Below are positions 56,241 through 64,000 of a stretch of DNA of 64,000 nt, piece by piece; position 1 is the stretch's first letter; every line of letters starts with the position of its first letter. The stretch is from Ancrocorticia sp. (GTDB taxonomy: Bacteria; Actinomycetota; Actinomycetes; Actinomycetales; Actinomycetaceae): assembly GCA_022648165.1 (NCBI GenBank), contig JALCLX010000006.1:1-64000 (forward strand), written 5' to 3'. The translations under genes and the position numbers were made by a program. The notes under the pieces were generated by a model, which made no database searches, was not told where the DNA came from, and saw nothing but the letters and a program-made list of their open reading frames with translations.

Positions 56241-57188
56241 TCAGCTACTGTGGATGCTCTCCACCGTTGTGGCAACACGGTCTCGCGGTGGACACGTTGC
56301 CGGACCGCTCACTGTGGTGGACAAGGCACCCGCTACGTTAGCCCACAACAGGGCCTCACAGAGCTCCATGCCCTCGGCCAAGAGAGCGCACAACACACCT
56401 GAATGCGTGTCACCAGCACCGTTAGTATCGATGGCTTTCACCGTATGTGTAGGAATGTGGCGTGGCTCCTCTCCGTTATGTGAATACCAGGCGCCCGCCG
56501 AACCTACGCGAACGAGAACCTTCCCCAGTTTTCGAGACAGTTTCCGGGCATTATCTGAGGCAGATCCTGCTACGCCTCCAAGCTGCGTGCACAGTAGCGA
56601 TGATTCGCGTTCATTCGTGGACCAGATTGGGGAAAGTTCCGCGATGGCTCGAAGGCTTGCCAACGGAATGTCCGCTACTACCGGCGAGGTGTCGAAAACT
56701 ACTCGTGGGATTGTCTGCGTATGTGCTCCTAGCCTTTCAAAGAGCCGCCCCAAGGCGCTTCTGTTTGCCGGATGGACCATTGAGTAGCCAGAGACATACA
56801 CCACGTCTTTTGAATCGAGGGTGAGGTTGTCAAATGCGCCCAATGGATCACGTGTTTCCGCTCCCCGGGTGGAGATGAAGGTCCGCTCAGAGCTTGCGTC
56901 TGTCACTGCGACAGAATAGCCAAGGTCTCCGGGCACGACTGGGCCGGTGTGTTGTACCCCAATCGCTGTGAGACCTTCACGTGCCGCATCGGAAAACGGC
57001 CCCCTGCCCAGCGAACCGGCGTACTCAACATCGGCGCCCATTTGCCGTGCCGCATAGATCACGTTGAACCCTCCACCGACGTGCATACCAGTGTCCTCGC
57101 CAAACACGTCGCCACCCGGCTCTGGTAACTGATCAAGTTTGATCGCCAAGTCCATGACAACTTGGGCTGTGTGAACAACACGTGGCAT
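56241..57188 (-). CDS. PfkB-family carbohydrate kinase (ribokinase-like)
   Basis: 315 residues. N-terminal GGGFNVIYAARQMGADVEYAG and C-terminal AIDTNGAGDTHSGVLCALL with the catalytic Asp of GAGD. The ATG overlaps the upstream permease stop (TAATG). Its partners are a GntR regulator, an ADP-ribosylglycohydrolase and a permease, an arrangement like E. coli yegTUVW in which YegV is the equivalent kinase. It probably phosphorylates a sugar released from an imported ribosylated compound; the substrate is unproven. Confidence 0.88.
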   Translation of the reverse strand: MPRVVHTAQVVMDLAIKLDQLPEPGGDVFGEDTGMHVGGGFNVIYAARQMGADVEYAGSLGRGPFSDAAREGLTAIGVQHTGPVVPGDLGYSVAVTDASSERTFISTRGAETRDPLGAFDNLTLDSKDVVYVSGYSMVHPANRSALGRLFERLGAHTQTIPRVVFDTSPVVADIPLASLRAIAELSPIWSTNERESSLLCTQLGGVAGSASDNARKLSRKLGKVLVRVGSAGAWYSHNGEEPRHIPTHTVKAIDTNGAGDTHSGVLCALLAEGMELCEALLWANVAGALSTTVSGPATCPPRDRVATTVESIHSS

Positions 57189-58714
57189 TAGCGCATCTCC
57201 TTAGCGGTGAGCGATTCTGGAAGGCGCGCGCCGCCGAGAGTTGCGTAGAGTGCAGCACCGATAACCAGGGAAACCAACCATGCCAATCCGTTCTCACCAA
57301 TCACCGTACGGGAGAGCGGCCCCGAGAACCACACAACCGTGTCAGATACCCGCGCCGTGACAAACAGGAATCCAACAACCATCGCAACAATCCAGGCGCC
57401 AAACGAACGCCACTCGATTCCAGCGTGATACCAATATGCCGACGACGAGCTCAGATTCATCAACGATTCCTTGTCAAACGACGCCCGGCGAACCATATCC
57501 ACCAGGAAAATACCAATCCACGCCGTGAGCGGAACAGCCAGGAGGGAGATGAAAGTGATGAACGGTCCATAAAAACCGTCGGAAACAAGCATGAAGTAGA
57601 GAGCTCCAGTTGTCGTCACTACCACGTCGAGCACAACAGCATATGCGCGCGGTATGCGGATACCTAAAGTCAAAGTAGTCAATCCGGCGGAGTAGACGGA
57701 GAGGTGGTTGGAAAGAAGCAGACCTCCAAATGCCGCGATAAGATAGGGGACCGCAACCCATGCCGGAAGCGCTTCACGGACCGCCGCAATAGGATCGTCA
57801 GCCGATGCTATTGATGAGTTACCCGCCGTTAACGCACTTCCGAGCCCGATTATGAAGACCAATGGGATACCCGCGCCCGCGGATGCGGTGAGCACCAGTG
57901 AGAGTCCCGAGACACTCTTGTGCTGATAACGAGCCATGTCTGCACCCGAGGTTGCCCAGCCAATACCGGTGCCGGAAGCGATTGTCCCGATGCCGATAAT
58001 CACCGCGCTCATCGGCCCGGCCGATGCACCAATAAATGACGACCAATCTACCGTGAAGGCTAAGTAGAGCGCGACGAGCAGAGTCAAACCACCGAAGATC
58101 CACGTAGCCCATTTCTGCACCTTCAAGATAGTCGCGTGCCCCGCTGCAGCCACTGCCACTGTACATGCGACGAAAATCGCTACGCATACCACGGTGAGCA
58201 CCGCGCTCGCCTTTGCATCAGCGTTGGTGCGGAAGAATATCGCAGACAAGGAAAGTAGGGCGAACGCGCCGGTGACTGTGTTGACCGTCTCCCAACCCAA
58301 TCGAGACATGAGCGCTATCAACGTAGGCCCCATATTGCCGCGCACTCCGAAAATCGCTCGCGACAAAGTGAGTGAAGGTGCGCCACCACGCTTCCCAGCA
58401 ATCGAGACAATGCCCACCACAGCGAATGAGCCAAATGATCCTATAAAAGCGACGATCAGAGCCTGAAAGAGGTTCAGACCCAATGAAATAAGGGTCGCGC
58501 CCAGCGGGATCCCAAGAATAGAGATGTTCGCAGCAAACCACACCCAGAATAATTCTCCCGGCTTACCCTGCTGCTGCTCTGCTGGCACGGGTTCAATGCC
58601 GCGCTGTTCAACCTTTGATAGAACTCGGCCGTGTGTATGCACGAGACCATCAGACAGCTCTGCGCCTCCGGTCTCAGATGCGGCTATATACCCACTGGTG
58701 CTATTGGTGCTCAT
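57188..58714 (-). CDS. NCS1-family permease (cytosine/purine/nucleoside)
   Basis: 508 residues, about 12 transmembrane helices. NCS1 features: WVWFAANISILGIPLGATLISLGL, LSRAIFGVRGNMGPTLIALMSRLGWETVN, and SGADMARYQHKSVSG. It imports nucleobases, nucleosides or similar compounds with H+ or Na+. ATG 58714 has AAAGGAG 6 nt upstream. It lies between the ADP-ribosylglycohydrolase and kinase genes, which implies that the imported molecule carries a ribose-type sugar. Confidence 0.88.
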   Translation of the reverse strand: MSTNSTSGYIAASETGGAELSDGLVHTHGRVLSKVEQRGIEPVPAEQQQGKPGELFWVWFAANISILGIPLGATLISLGLNLFQALIVAFIGSFGSFAVVGIVSIAGKRGGAPSLTLSRAIFGVRGNMGPTLIALMSRLGWETVNTVTGAFALLSLSAIFFRTNADAKASAVLTVVCVAIFVACTVAVAAAGHATILKVQKWATWIFGGLTLLVALYLAFTVDWSSFIGASAGPMSAVIIGIGTIASGTGIGWATSGADMARYQHKSVSGLSLVLTASAGAGIPLVFIIGLGSALTAGNSSIASADDPIAAVREALPAWVAVPYLIAAFGGLLLSNHLSVYSAGLTTLTLGIRIPRAYAVVLDVVVTTTGALYFMLVSDGFYGPFITFISLLAVPLTAWIGIFLVDMVRRASFDKESLMNLSSSSAYWYHAGIEWRSFGAWIVAMVVGFLFVTARVSDTVVWFSGPLSRTVIGENGLAWLVSLVIGAALYATLGGARLPESLTAKEMR

Positions 58715-58785
58715 ATCAGTCTCCTTTGAATTGATGAGCAACGAAAATGCCATATTTCTTGCACTACTCTGTGTTTGCCTCACGG

Positions 58786-59802
58786 CTAGATCCGTGCGTA
58801 ACGCAATTCCACGAGTTGTTCTGATACGCTTGCGAGCTCAAGGCCCGAAACGGCGCTGACGCGTTCAAGTTGGGCATGCGGGAACGCCTCCGGCCCAGAG
58901 GAAGCCCCCAGTATCGCGCCTGCTATCGCCGCGATCGTATCTGTGTCACCCCCCAAATTTGCGGCAACGCACAGCCCCTCGAAGGGATTCTCTGCATAAG
59001 CTTCGCAAATGCAAAAAGCTGCCGGAATACTCTCCGTCGCATCCACTGAAGTTCCCACATAATCCCGCACCACATCGGCGAAACTCTCTCTAGAGGCCGC
59101 GCGCGTGACGTCAAGGGCCTGCCTAGCCCTTGCTAAGACAGACGCTTTAGCGCTCCAGACTCCATGCCTTGGAGCTCTCTGAACGAAGTCGAGTGCCTTC
59201 GCAATCGCTTCATGGGTTTGTTCACCGTTGATGCCGAACGAGACCGCAGCTGCAACAAGCAATGCGCTTTCCCAACCTTGGAAAGTATCGTGTGTCACCA
59301 GGCATGACTCGTAGACGGCTTCCGTGAACCGTTCAGCCACAGTGACATCATTCGCTATGCCAACAGGCGTTACGCGCATCGCTGCGCCGTTCGTGGTACC
59401 CAAGGTACCCGTCGTCGTCGGATCTTCCCCATTTCTTACGCGTTCGAGTGCCGACTTCGTGGATGGCCCCAAAAGATCCAGCGAGCCTCGGGCGATCATG
59501 TCATCTTCCCATGCCAACAGTGCCTCAGCGAAGCTCCTCGGCGCCATATGCCCCTTCCCCTCGATCAGTAGGTGAGAGACAACCAACGCCTGCTCCGTAT
59601 CGTCCGTTACTGACCCTGCCGGCATGGAAGGCGCTATTGGTTGGTACGCCACAGCATCCCGCAGTGTTCTAATGCTCCCGTACGCAGCCGCAGTCTGATC
59701 AGGACTCATCGACTGAGTTGGCATACCGAGAGCATCTCCCAGCGAGAGCCCTTGCAGTGCCGCCAAACTCCGCCGTGAGGCCTCAGACATGGATATTGAC
59801 AC
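58786..59802 (-). CDS. ADP-ribosylglycohydrolase family protein
   Basis: 338 residues. DraG/ARH-like all-helical hydrolase with its Mg-binding motifs: GLSLGDALGMPTQS, SVTDDTEQALVVSHLL and ANLGGDTDTIAAIAGAILGA. Family members cleave N-glycosidic ADP-ribose bonds; in metabolic clusters they may act as nucleosidases. GTG 59802 is the start, with AAGGAG 6 nt upstream; the later ATG at 59790 has no ribosome site. It is the first structural gene after the GntR gene, 3 bp apart. Confidence 0.88.
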   Translation of the reverse strand: MSISMSEASRRSLAALQGLSLGDALGMPTQSMSPDQTAAAYGSIRTLRDAVAYQPIAPSMPAGSVTDDTEQALVVSHLLIEGKGHMAPRSFAEALLAWEDDMIARGSLDLLGPSTKSALERVRNGEDPTTTGTLGTTNGAAMRVTPVGIANDVTVAERFTEAVYESCLVTHDTFQGWESALLVAAAVSFGINGEQTHEAIAKALDFVQRAPRHGVWSAKASVLARARQALDVTRAASRESFADVVRDYVGTSVDATESIPAAFCICEAYAENPFEGLCVAANLGGDTDTIAAIAGAILGASSGPEAFPHAQLERVSAVSGLELASVSEQLVELRYARI

Positions 59803-59805
59803 GGT

Positions 59806-60534
59806 TTACTCCTTAAAACTCAAATGGAATGTAAAGTGTTCGGGGTTCAGCCACGATTCAACAAACTCGGAGAATTCATCACTTTCGTCAAAACCAATGC
59901 GACGCGATACCAGTACCCGTTCTCCCGCAGGAATACTCAGCAGCTCAGCTCGCTGATCGTCCACCGCTTCTGAGGAAATATCCTGAAATCCGTGAGTCAC
60001 ATTCATGCCAGTGGCGCGAAGTGTTTTGGAGACCGATCCTCCCAGCAAACCAAACTCCATAATGGTTTTAATGCGGTCGTTTACCGGAATCATTGACACT
60101 TCAAGCGATATTGGTTCTTCCGCCAGAAACCGGCGCCGCGCAATGCGATAGACCTCTGGCATGAGGCAATAATCAGTGAGTGATTCTGGTGTTGGTATGA
60201 TCGTCGATTCCAAGATTTCGGTTGTCGTCGGATGCCCGGCTACGCGCGTGGCAACGGTCCATCCCTCTGTGCCCGCCAAACTCGCACCATGGAATGCCAC
60301 AAAACTACCTGCTCCGGGTCTGGTACGAACCATGTCTGAATCTTTCAGAATCGCTAGGGCCCGCCTAATGGTCCCACGGGATGCCCCATATTCCTCTGCG
60401 AGTTGTTGCTCCGATGCGAGTTGATCTCCTGCCTTGAGCTCACCCTTGAGTATCTGCTCAGAAAGATCCCGGGCTACTCGCTCCGATTGCGTGTAACCAT
60501 CTGATGTCGACCTTGTCACCATGCAGACCATCAT
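59806..60534 (-). CDS. GntR/HutC-family (UTRA) transcriptional regulator
   Basis: 242 residues. N-terminal GntR winged helix (VARDLSEQILKGELKAGDQL ASEQQLAEEYGASRGTIRRAL) and a UTRA ligand-binding domain (YRIARRRFLAEEPISLEVSMIP ... ERVLVSRRIGFDESDEF). It is the first gene of the cluster and probably represses it. TATACC lies 6 nt before ATG 60534, inside a palindrome, so it is likely autoregulated and leaderless. The equivalent in E. coli is YegW. Confidence 0.88.
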   Translation of the reverse strand: MMVCMVTRSTSDGYTQSERVARDLSEQILKGELKAGDQLASEQQLAEEYGASRGTIRRALAILKDSDMVRTRPGAGSFVAFHGASLAGTEGWTVATRVAGHPTTTEILESTIIPTPESLTDYCLMPEVYRIARRRFLAEEPISLEVSMIPVNDRIKTIMEFGLLGGSVSKTLRATGMNVTHGFQDISSEAVDDQRAELLSIPAGERVLVSRRIGFDESDEFSEFVESWLNPEHFTFHLSFKE

Positions 60535-60537
60535 AGG

Positions 60538-60563
60538 ACAGGTATATACCAGTTACAACCTGT
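60538..60563. promoter_or_regulatory. GntR operator overlapping its promoter
   Basis: GGTATATACC (60541-60550) is a perfect palindrome of the GntR/HutC type, set inside a wider ACAGGT-N14-ACCTGT inverted repeat. It covers the -10 box of the cluster. Confidence 0.6.
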
Positions 60564-60623
60564 ATCTTTGGCGATGTTCTCCGCAGTGAGTTTCGGTTTC
60601 CGCCGCGCGATAGTCTTGAATCT

Positions 60624-61787
60624 ATGCAGTGCCACTACTTTGACGCCGGAGTTTGCCATTCCTGTACTTTGATGGGTGTGCCCTACGCCGAGCAAGTGGC
60701 AACAAAGGAAATGCGAATACGCACACTTCTTGGGCGGTGGCCGGATATCACATGGCTTTCGCCGAAGCTCTCAAACGAATCCGCTTTTCGCAACAAGGCC
60801 AAGCTCGTTGTGGGTGGTACATCTGGATCTCCTACCCTTGGAATCCTCGATTCTGTTGGCCGCGGAGTGGATTTGCGCAGTTGCGGGCTTTACGAGCCGG
60901 CACTTGCCGCACTCTTGCCCAGGCTCGCAGATTTCATTGCGCGCGCGAATCTTGACCCCTTCGATGTGCCAACCGGAAAGGGTGAACTGAAGAACATCCT
61001 CATTACCATCGCACCCTCTGGCCAGGCGATGGTGCGATTCGTGCTCCGCTCCACAGGCACAGTGGCACGGATACGTAAACACCTTCCTTGGCTGCTACAC
61101 CTCTCACCTCAGCTGCGTGTAGTGAGCGCCAATATCCTGCCGGAACGTAAAGCTGTTCCCGAAGGAGAGCAAGAAATCTTGCTCACTGAACACGATGCGC
61201 TGCCAATGCTGATTGCAGCGTCCGGCATCACGTTGTACTTACGCCCGCAATCCTTCTTCCAAACAAATACTGCCATTGCGGAAGCCCTCTATATGCAGGC
61301 GCGCGCGTGGGTTCAACGGATTGCCGAACAAGAAGAACACCCTCCCACCATCACCGATCTGTATTGCGGAGTGGGAGGATTTTCCCTCCACTGTGCAGGC
61401 CCGGGCCGGCGCGTACACGGCATCGAAATCTCGCATCAGGCCGTAGAAAGTGCACAACTTTCCGCCAACTTTGCCCACCTTGACGCACAGTTCTTTACGG
61501 GTGACGCCACCGCCTGGGCACCGTCGGAAACTGATGTGCTGATCGTGAATCCGCCGCGGCGAGGCATCGGGCCACTCACCCACTCGATTGCGCGTTCAGC
61601 GGCGCGGCATCTGATCTACTCCAGCTGTAATGCTGAAACGCTTGCGCGCGACATGGCGAATATGCCGGAATTCTCGCCACTTGAAGCGCGGTTCTTTGAC
61701 ATGTTCCCACAGACACGCCATTCAGAAACAATGGTGCTGCTCAACCGCAACCCCGGTAAGGCGCAGTCTCTCCCAAGAATCCGCTAA
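60624..61787 (+). CDS. rlmC: 23S rRNA (uracil-C5)-methyltransferase RlmC
   Basis: 387 residues. Iron-sulphur RNA m5U methyltransferase: cluster cysteines at 3, 11, 14 and about 87 (SCGLY), SAM motif DLYCGVGGFSLHCAG, catalytic Cys in YSSCNAETLARDMA and VNPPRRGIG. The short N-terminus without a TRAM domain fits RlmC (RumB), which methylates U747 in E. coli. ATG 60624 follows TAGTCT by 7 nt, a leaderless layout. It ends tail-to-tail with hspR, overlapping by 4 nt. Confidence 0.92.
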   Translation: MQCHYFDAGVCHSCTLMGVPYAEQVATKEMRIRTLLGRWPDITWLSPKLSNESAFRNKAKLVVGGTSGSPTLGILDSVGRGVDLRSCGLYEPALAALLPRLADFIARANLDPFDVPTGKGELKNILITIAPSGQAMVRFVLRSTGTVARIRKHLPWLLHLSPQLRVVSANILPERKAVPEGEQEILLTEHDALPMLIAASGITLYLRPQSFFQTNTAIAEALYMQARAWVQRIAEQEEHPPTITDLYCGVGGFSLHCAGPGRRVHGIEISHQAVESAQLSANFAHLDAQFFTGDATAWAPSETDVLIVNPPRRGIGPLTHSIARSAARHLIYSSCNAETLARDMANMPEFSPLEARFFDMFPQTRHSETMVLLNRNPGKAQSLPRIR

Positions 61788-62290
61788 TCGATCTCGATAA
61801 TCGGACCGGGACGCCACACAACCAACTCCGCGCTGGAGCCATGGCCTTGATCTCTAACCACGCGATGCGCCTGTGCCCGCAACTGCTCTCGGAGCGCCCG
61901 CACGCGTGCAAACATGACCAGGTCACCATCGCGGCCGGCTGCAAAGATCCGCTGGTCACGCGCCGCGCGCTCGTCAATGAAAGCTTGCTGCTCCGCCACG
62001 CGTTTGCGCAGGTGAGCATTCTGCTTCTTCAGATGTTTCACCTGTTCGCGCAGCTCCATGATGCGCGATATTCCAGCGAGGTTGATACCCTCATTGTGCG
62101 AAAGATCTTGAATCTCAAGCAGCTTGTCAACATCCGCAAGGCTGTAGCGCCGCCCACCACCACGGGTTCGCTTCGCGGGGACCAGCCCCATCCTGTCATA
62201 CTGCCGCAGAGTTTGGGCGTGCATGCCCGCCAGTTCGGCCGCAACCGAAACCGTCAGTATCGGAGCGTCACGCCCCGTCACATTCGTCAT
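61784..62290 (-). CDS. hspR: MerR-type heat-shock repressor HspR
   Basis: 168 residues. N-terminal MerR helix-turn-helix (VSVAAELAGMHAQTLRQYDRMGLV) with the wing RGGGRRYSLADVDKLLEIQDL and a coiled coil. This matches HspR, which represses dnaK and clpB through HAIR sites. GAAGGAGG lies 5 nt before the ATG. It stands alone here instead of in a dnaK or clpB operon. A perfect HAIR-type site occurs before clpB at 52.7 kb. Confidence 0.92.
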   Translation of the reverse strand: MTNVTGRDAPILTVSVAAELAGMHAQTLRQYDRMGLVPAKRTRGGGRRYSLADVDKLLEIQDLSHNEGINLAGISRIMELREQVKHLKKQNAHLRKRVAEQQAFIDERAARDQRIFAAGRDGDLVMFARVRALREQLRAQAHRVVRDQGHGSSAELVVWRPGPIIEID

Positions 62291-62308
62291 GTCACCCTCC
62301 TTCTCTTC

Positions 62309-63058
62309 TCAGTTCTGATCCTCGGCACCACACACGGCCAGCCGTTCGGATCGCAGCTCCGCCACGCCCGGCACTTCGAGTGGTTCTAGTGCACCAAGTA
62401 CCTGCGATAACAGATAATCAGCCAACTCCGGATTGCGTGCAAGTGCAGGACCGTGCATATACGTCCCGATCACACTGCCCTGTACCGCACCCTCGTAGCG
62501 TGGTTCCGGCTCTGGAAGATTCGGATCGAACGCGCCATTGCCAGCACCGTAGAGCACGCGCCCCAATGGTTGCGCCGCACTGCCCAGAGTGGTTCCACCT
62601 CCGTGGTTTTCAAATCCGGTGAGGCGCTGCGTGAGCCCCGAGACGAGAGGAGTGGATACAAGTTCGCCGATCGCGCGTTTGCCGCGCGGACGGGTCACCA
62701 CGTCCAGAAGCCCGAGCCCAGCGACAATCCTGCCGGCTGCATCGGTGTATTCGGTGCCCAGAACCTGCAGCGCTGCGCAGATTGCGAGTACGGGGGCTCC
62801 CCGCTCCGCAGCGACCGCGAGGCCGTTAGACACTCGCATACGTGCTGCGGCTATCGCCTGAGCAGAATCTTCGCCGCCACCCAACGTATAGATATCCAGG
62901 CTGGAAGGAACTGCGCTCCCGAGATCGATCTGGACGATCTCTGCCGCCACGCCACGCCTCCGCGCGCGTTCGGCGAGCACAATGGCATTACCACCATCGC
63001 CGTATGTTCCGAGCACCGCCGGGTAGACCACTCCGATGCGCAGAGTTGACTCACTCAT
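62309..63058 (-). CDS. gatD: lipid II isoglutaminyl synthase, glutaminase subunit GatD
   Basis: 249 residues. CobB/CobQ-type class I glutamine amidotransferase that supplies ammonia to MurT for amidating the D-Glu of lipid II. Nucleophile Cys in VLAICAALQVLG (near residue 94), substrate-loop GFENHGG and catalytic His in GTYMHGPALARNPEL. ATG 63058 lies within the end of murT, an 8-nt overlap, so the subunits are co-translated. This enzyme pair is typical of Gram-positive bacteria including actinobacteria. Confidence 0.93.
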   Translation of the reverse strand: MSESTLRIGVVYPAVLGTYGDGGNAIVLAERARRRGVAAEIVQIDLGSAVPSSLDIYTLGGGEDSAQAIAAARMRVSNGLAVAAERGAPVLAICAALQVLGTEYTDAAGRIVAGLGLLDVVTRPRGKRAIGELVSTPLVSGLTQRLTGFENHGGGTTLGSAAQPLGRVLYGAGNGAFDPNLPEPEPRYEGAVQGSVIGTYMHGPALARNPELADYLLSQVLGALEPLEVPGVAELRSERLAVCGAEDQN

Positions 63059-64000
63059 GGTCCGCCTCCTCTGCCAATCTTTCCAGTTCCCGCTTGAGAT
63101 CACGGAATGCCGTGTAATTCGCTAGAACCTCCACGGCCCCCGGTTGGAACTTCTCAATCGCATCCAGAAGGCTGCGAACTACGCGGCACGGCAGCTGCGC
63201 GTACTCCAGCCGTACGGCTAAATCTGCCGCACGCTCGCCAGAAGCGATGATTGAGCCTACGTTTGCCTTCTTTAAGGCCGCAAAGTCCACATCCCACAAC
63301 CAGGAAAGATCCTCGCCGTCTGGAACCTGGCCATTCACTGCGATCACGAGTTGCGGCACACTGGGCGTCACCATTGTCATCGCCTCTTGCCAACCTGCCG
63401 GGTTCTTGGCCACGAGCAGGCGCACGGAGCGCCCGTCAACGTCGTAGACCTGATACCGGCCGGCCACACCTGTGACGTTGTGGAGCGCCCGTGCCACGGC
63501 GGCCGAAGTGACGCCTAAGCGCAGCGCAGCAACTGCCGCCTGTGCCGCATTGCCACGGTTGGCACGCCCGGGAAGCCCCGGAGCAATCCGAATTCGGGTC
63601 CCGTTTGTCCCCACGAGCAAGAAACGCCCGGTGGGCTCAACGTCTGAAATGGTCCAATCCGGGTCAGGGCGCGCATAGACATCCGAACCTTCCACGCGCC
63701 ACTCGTCCCCATCGCGAATCACTACTGTGCCCGTGCGCGGGAATACGGCAGAATCCGCAAGCCAGGGAGCGCCAACGGACACCCATTCCACGTGGTGCGC
63801 ATCCCACGCAGCAGACGCGATCAGGGGATCGTCACAATTTGCGACGACGACGGCGTGCGGCGCGTTGTCCACCGCCTCGCGGATACGATTTTCTACAACG
63901 CCGATCTCGCCGATGCGATCCAGCTGGTCGCGAGACAGATTCAGCAAGACAATGGCGTGCGGATCAGTCGCTTTCACGATCCGCGGCAGATGCATCTCAT
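63051..64000 (-). CDS. murT: lipid II isoglutaminyl synthase, Mur-ligase subunit MurT (partial)
   Basis: The last 316 codons; the start is beyond the window. Visible are MHLPRIVKAT and LLNLSRDQLDRIGE of the Mur ligase central domain and the C-terminal domain with PGRANRGNAAQAAVAAL and VTGVAGRYQVYDVDGR. MurT activates the D-Glu carboxylate of lipid II with ATP. Between NCDDP and the PGLPGR loop MurT normally carries a Cys4 zinc ribbon. Here the equivalent positions are Phe, Thr, Val and Ser (codons within 63684-63743), although the surrounding residues are conserved. Confidence 0.93.
   Translation of the reverse strand, partial: EMHLPRIVKATDPHAIVLLNLSRDQLDRIGEIGVVENRIREAVDNAPHAVVVANCDDPLIASAAWDAHHVEWVSVGAPWLADSAVFPRTGTVVIRDGDEWRVEGSDVYARPDPDWTISDVEPTGRFLLVGTNGTRIRIAPGLPGRANRGNAAQAAVAALRLGVTSAAVARALHNVTGVAGRYQVYDVDGRSVRLLVAKNPAGWQEAMTMVTPSVPQLVIAVNGQVPDGEDLSWLWDVDFAALKKANVGSIIASGERAADLAVRLEYAQLPCRVVRSLLDAIEKFQPGAVEVLANYTAFRDLKRELERLAEEADHE

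Overview
The window looks like a chromosomal segment of a moderately high-GC actinobacterium. Markers are an HspR repressor with a HAIR-type operator at clpB, the MurT/GatD lipid II amidation pair, PadR-HAAS and AbiEi-DUF559 type genes, and many start codons 6-7 nt after a TANNNT -10 box (leaderless genes). The gene set fits the Actinomycetaceae (Trueperella/Arcanobacterium-like). That placement is inference; no rRNA gene is present.

Layout. (1) 1-15.3 kb is a decayed defence island. A tyrosine recombinase between direct repeats abuts the 3' third of a BREX methyltransferase gene (pglX). A gutted AlbA_2 ATP-binding gene and intact pglZ and brxL follow. After a 64-nt palindrome come a frameshifted PASTA-protein pseudogene and a ruined type I restriction cluster: an hsdM::rhuM chimera, an hsdS tail, an intact GIY-YIG gene, an hsdR head, and an unrecognised large ORF running out of hsdR. 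IS256-family and HTH fragments close the island. (2) 15.3-33.2 kb is housekeeping and transport: a LysP-like permease, fructosamine kinase, a holin-like protein, CorA, PurB, DedA plus an unknown protein, CopZ-CopA, a pseudokinase/flippase fusion, a DUF2079 protein, a uracil permease and an AbiEi-DUF559 protein. (3) 33.5-44.5 kb is a hexuronate/aldonate catabolic operon of eight genes on the minus strand, with a divergent IclR regulator and a KdgR-like palindrome between them. (4) 44.5-49.9 kb carries two serine tRNAs with terminators, a PadR-HAAS pair, a cystathionine gamma-synthase-like enzyme, a serine hydrolase, and gene-free stretches rich in short tandem repeats. (5) 49.9-60.5 kb holds clpB with its operator, ybaK, a small gene broken by a 16-bp duplication, gluQ, a GH13 enzyme, and a GntR / ADP-ribosylglycohydrolase / NCS1 permease / PfkB kinase cluster resembling E. 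coli yegTUVW. (6) 60.6-64 kb holds rlmC, hspR, gatD and the 3' part of murT.

How the genes work together. The uronate operon encodes uptake (MHS transporter), reduction (two mannitol-dehydrogenase-family proteins and an idonate dehydrogenase), dehydration (UxuA and ManD) and the lower KDG route (KdgK, Eda), giving pyruvate and glyceraldehyde-3-phosphate. The yegTUVW-like cluster fits import and cleavage of a ribosylated compound followed by sugar phosphorylation. HspR at 62 kb probably represses clpB at 52 kb. GatD and MurT amidate lipid II, but this MurT has lost all four zinc-ribbon cysteines. The BREX and type I systems cannot work from the pieces visible here; BREX could be completed only by genes left of the window.
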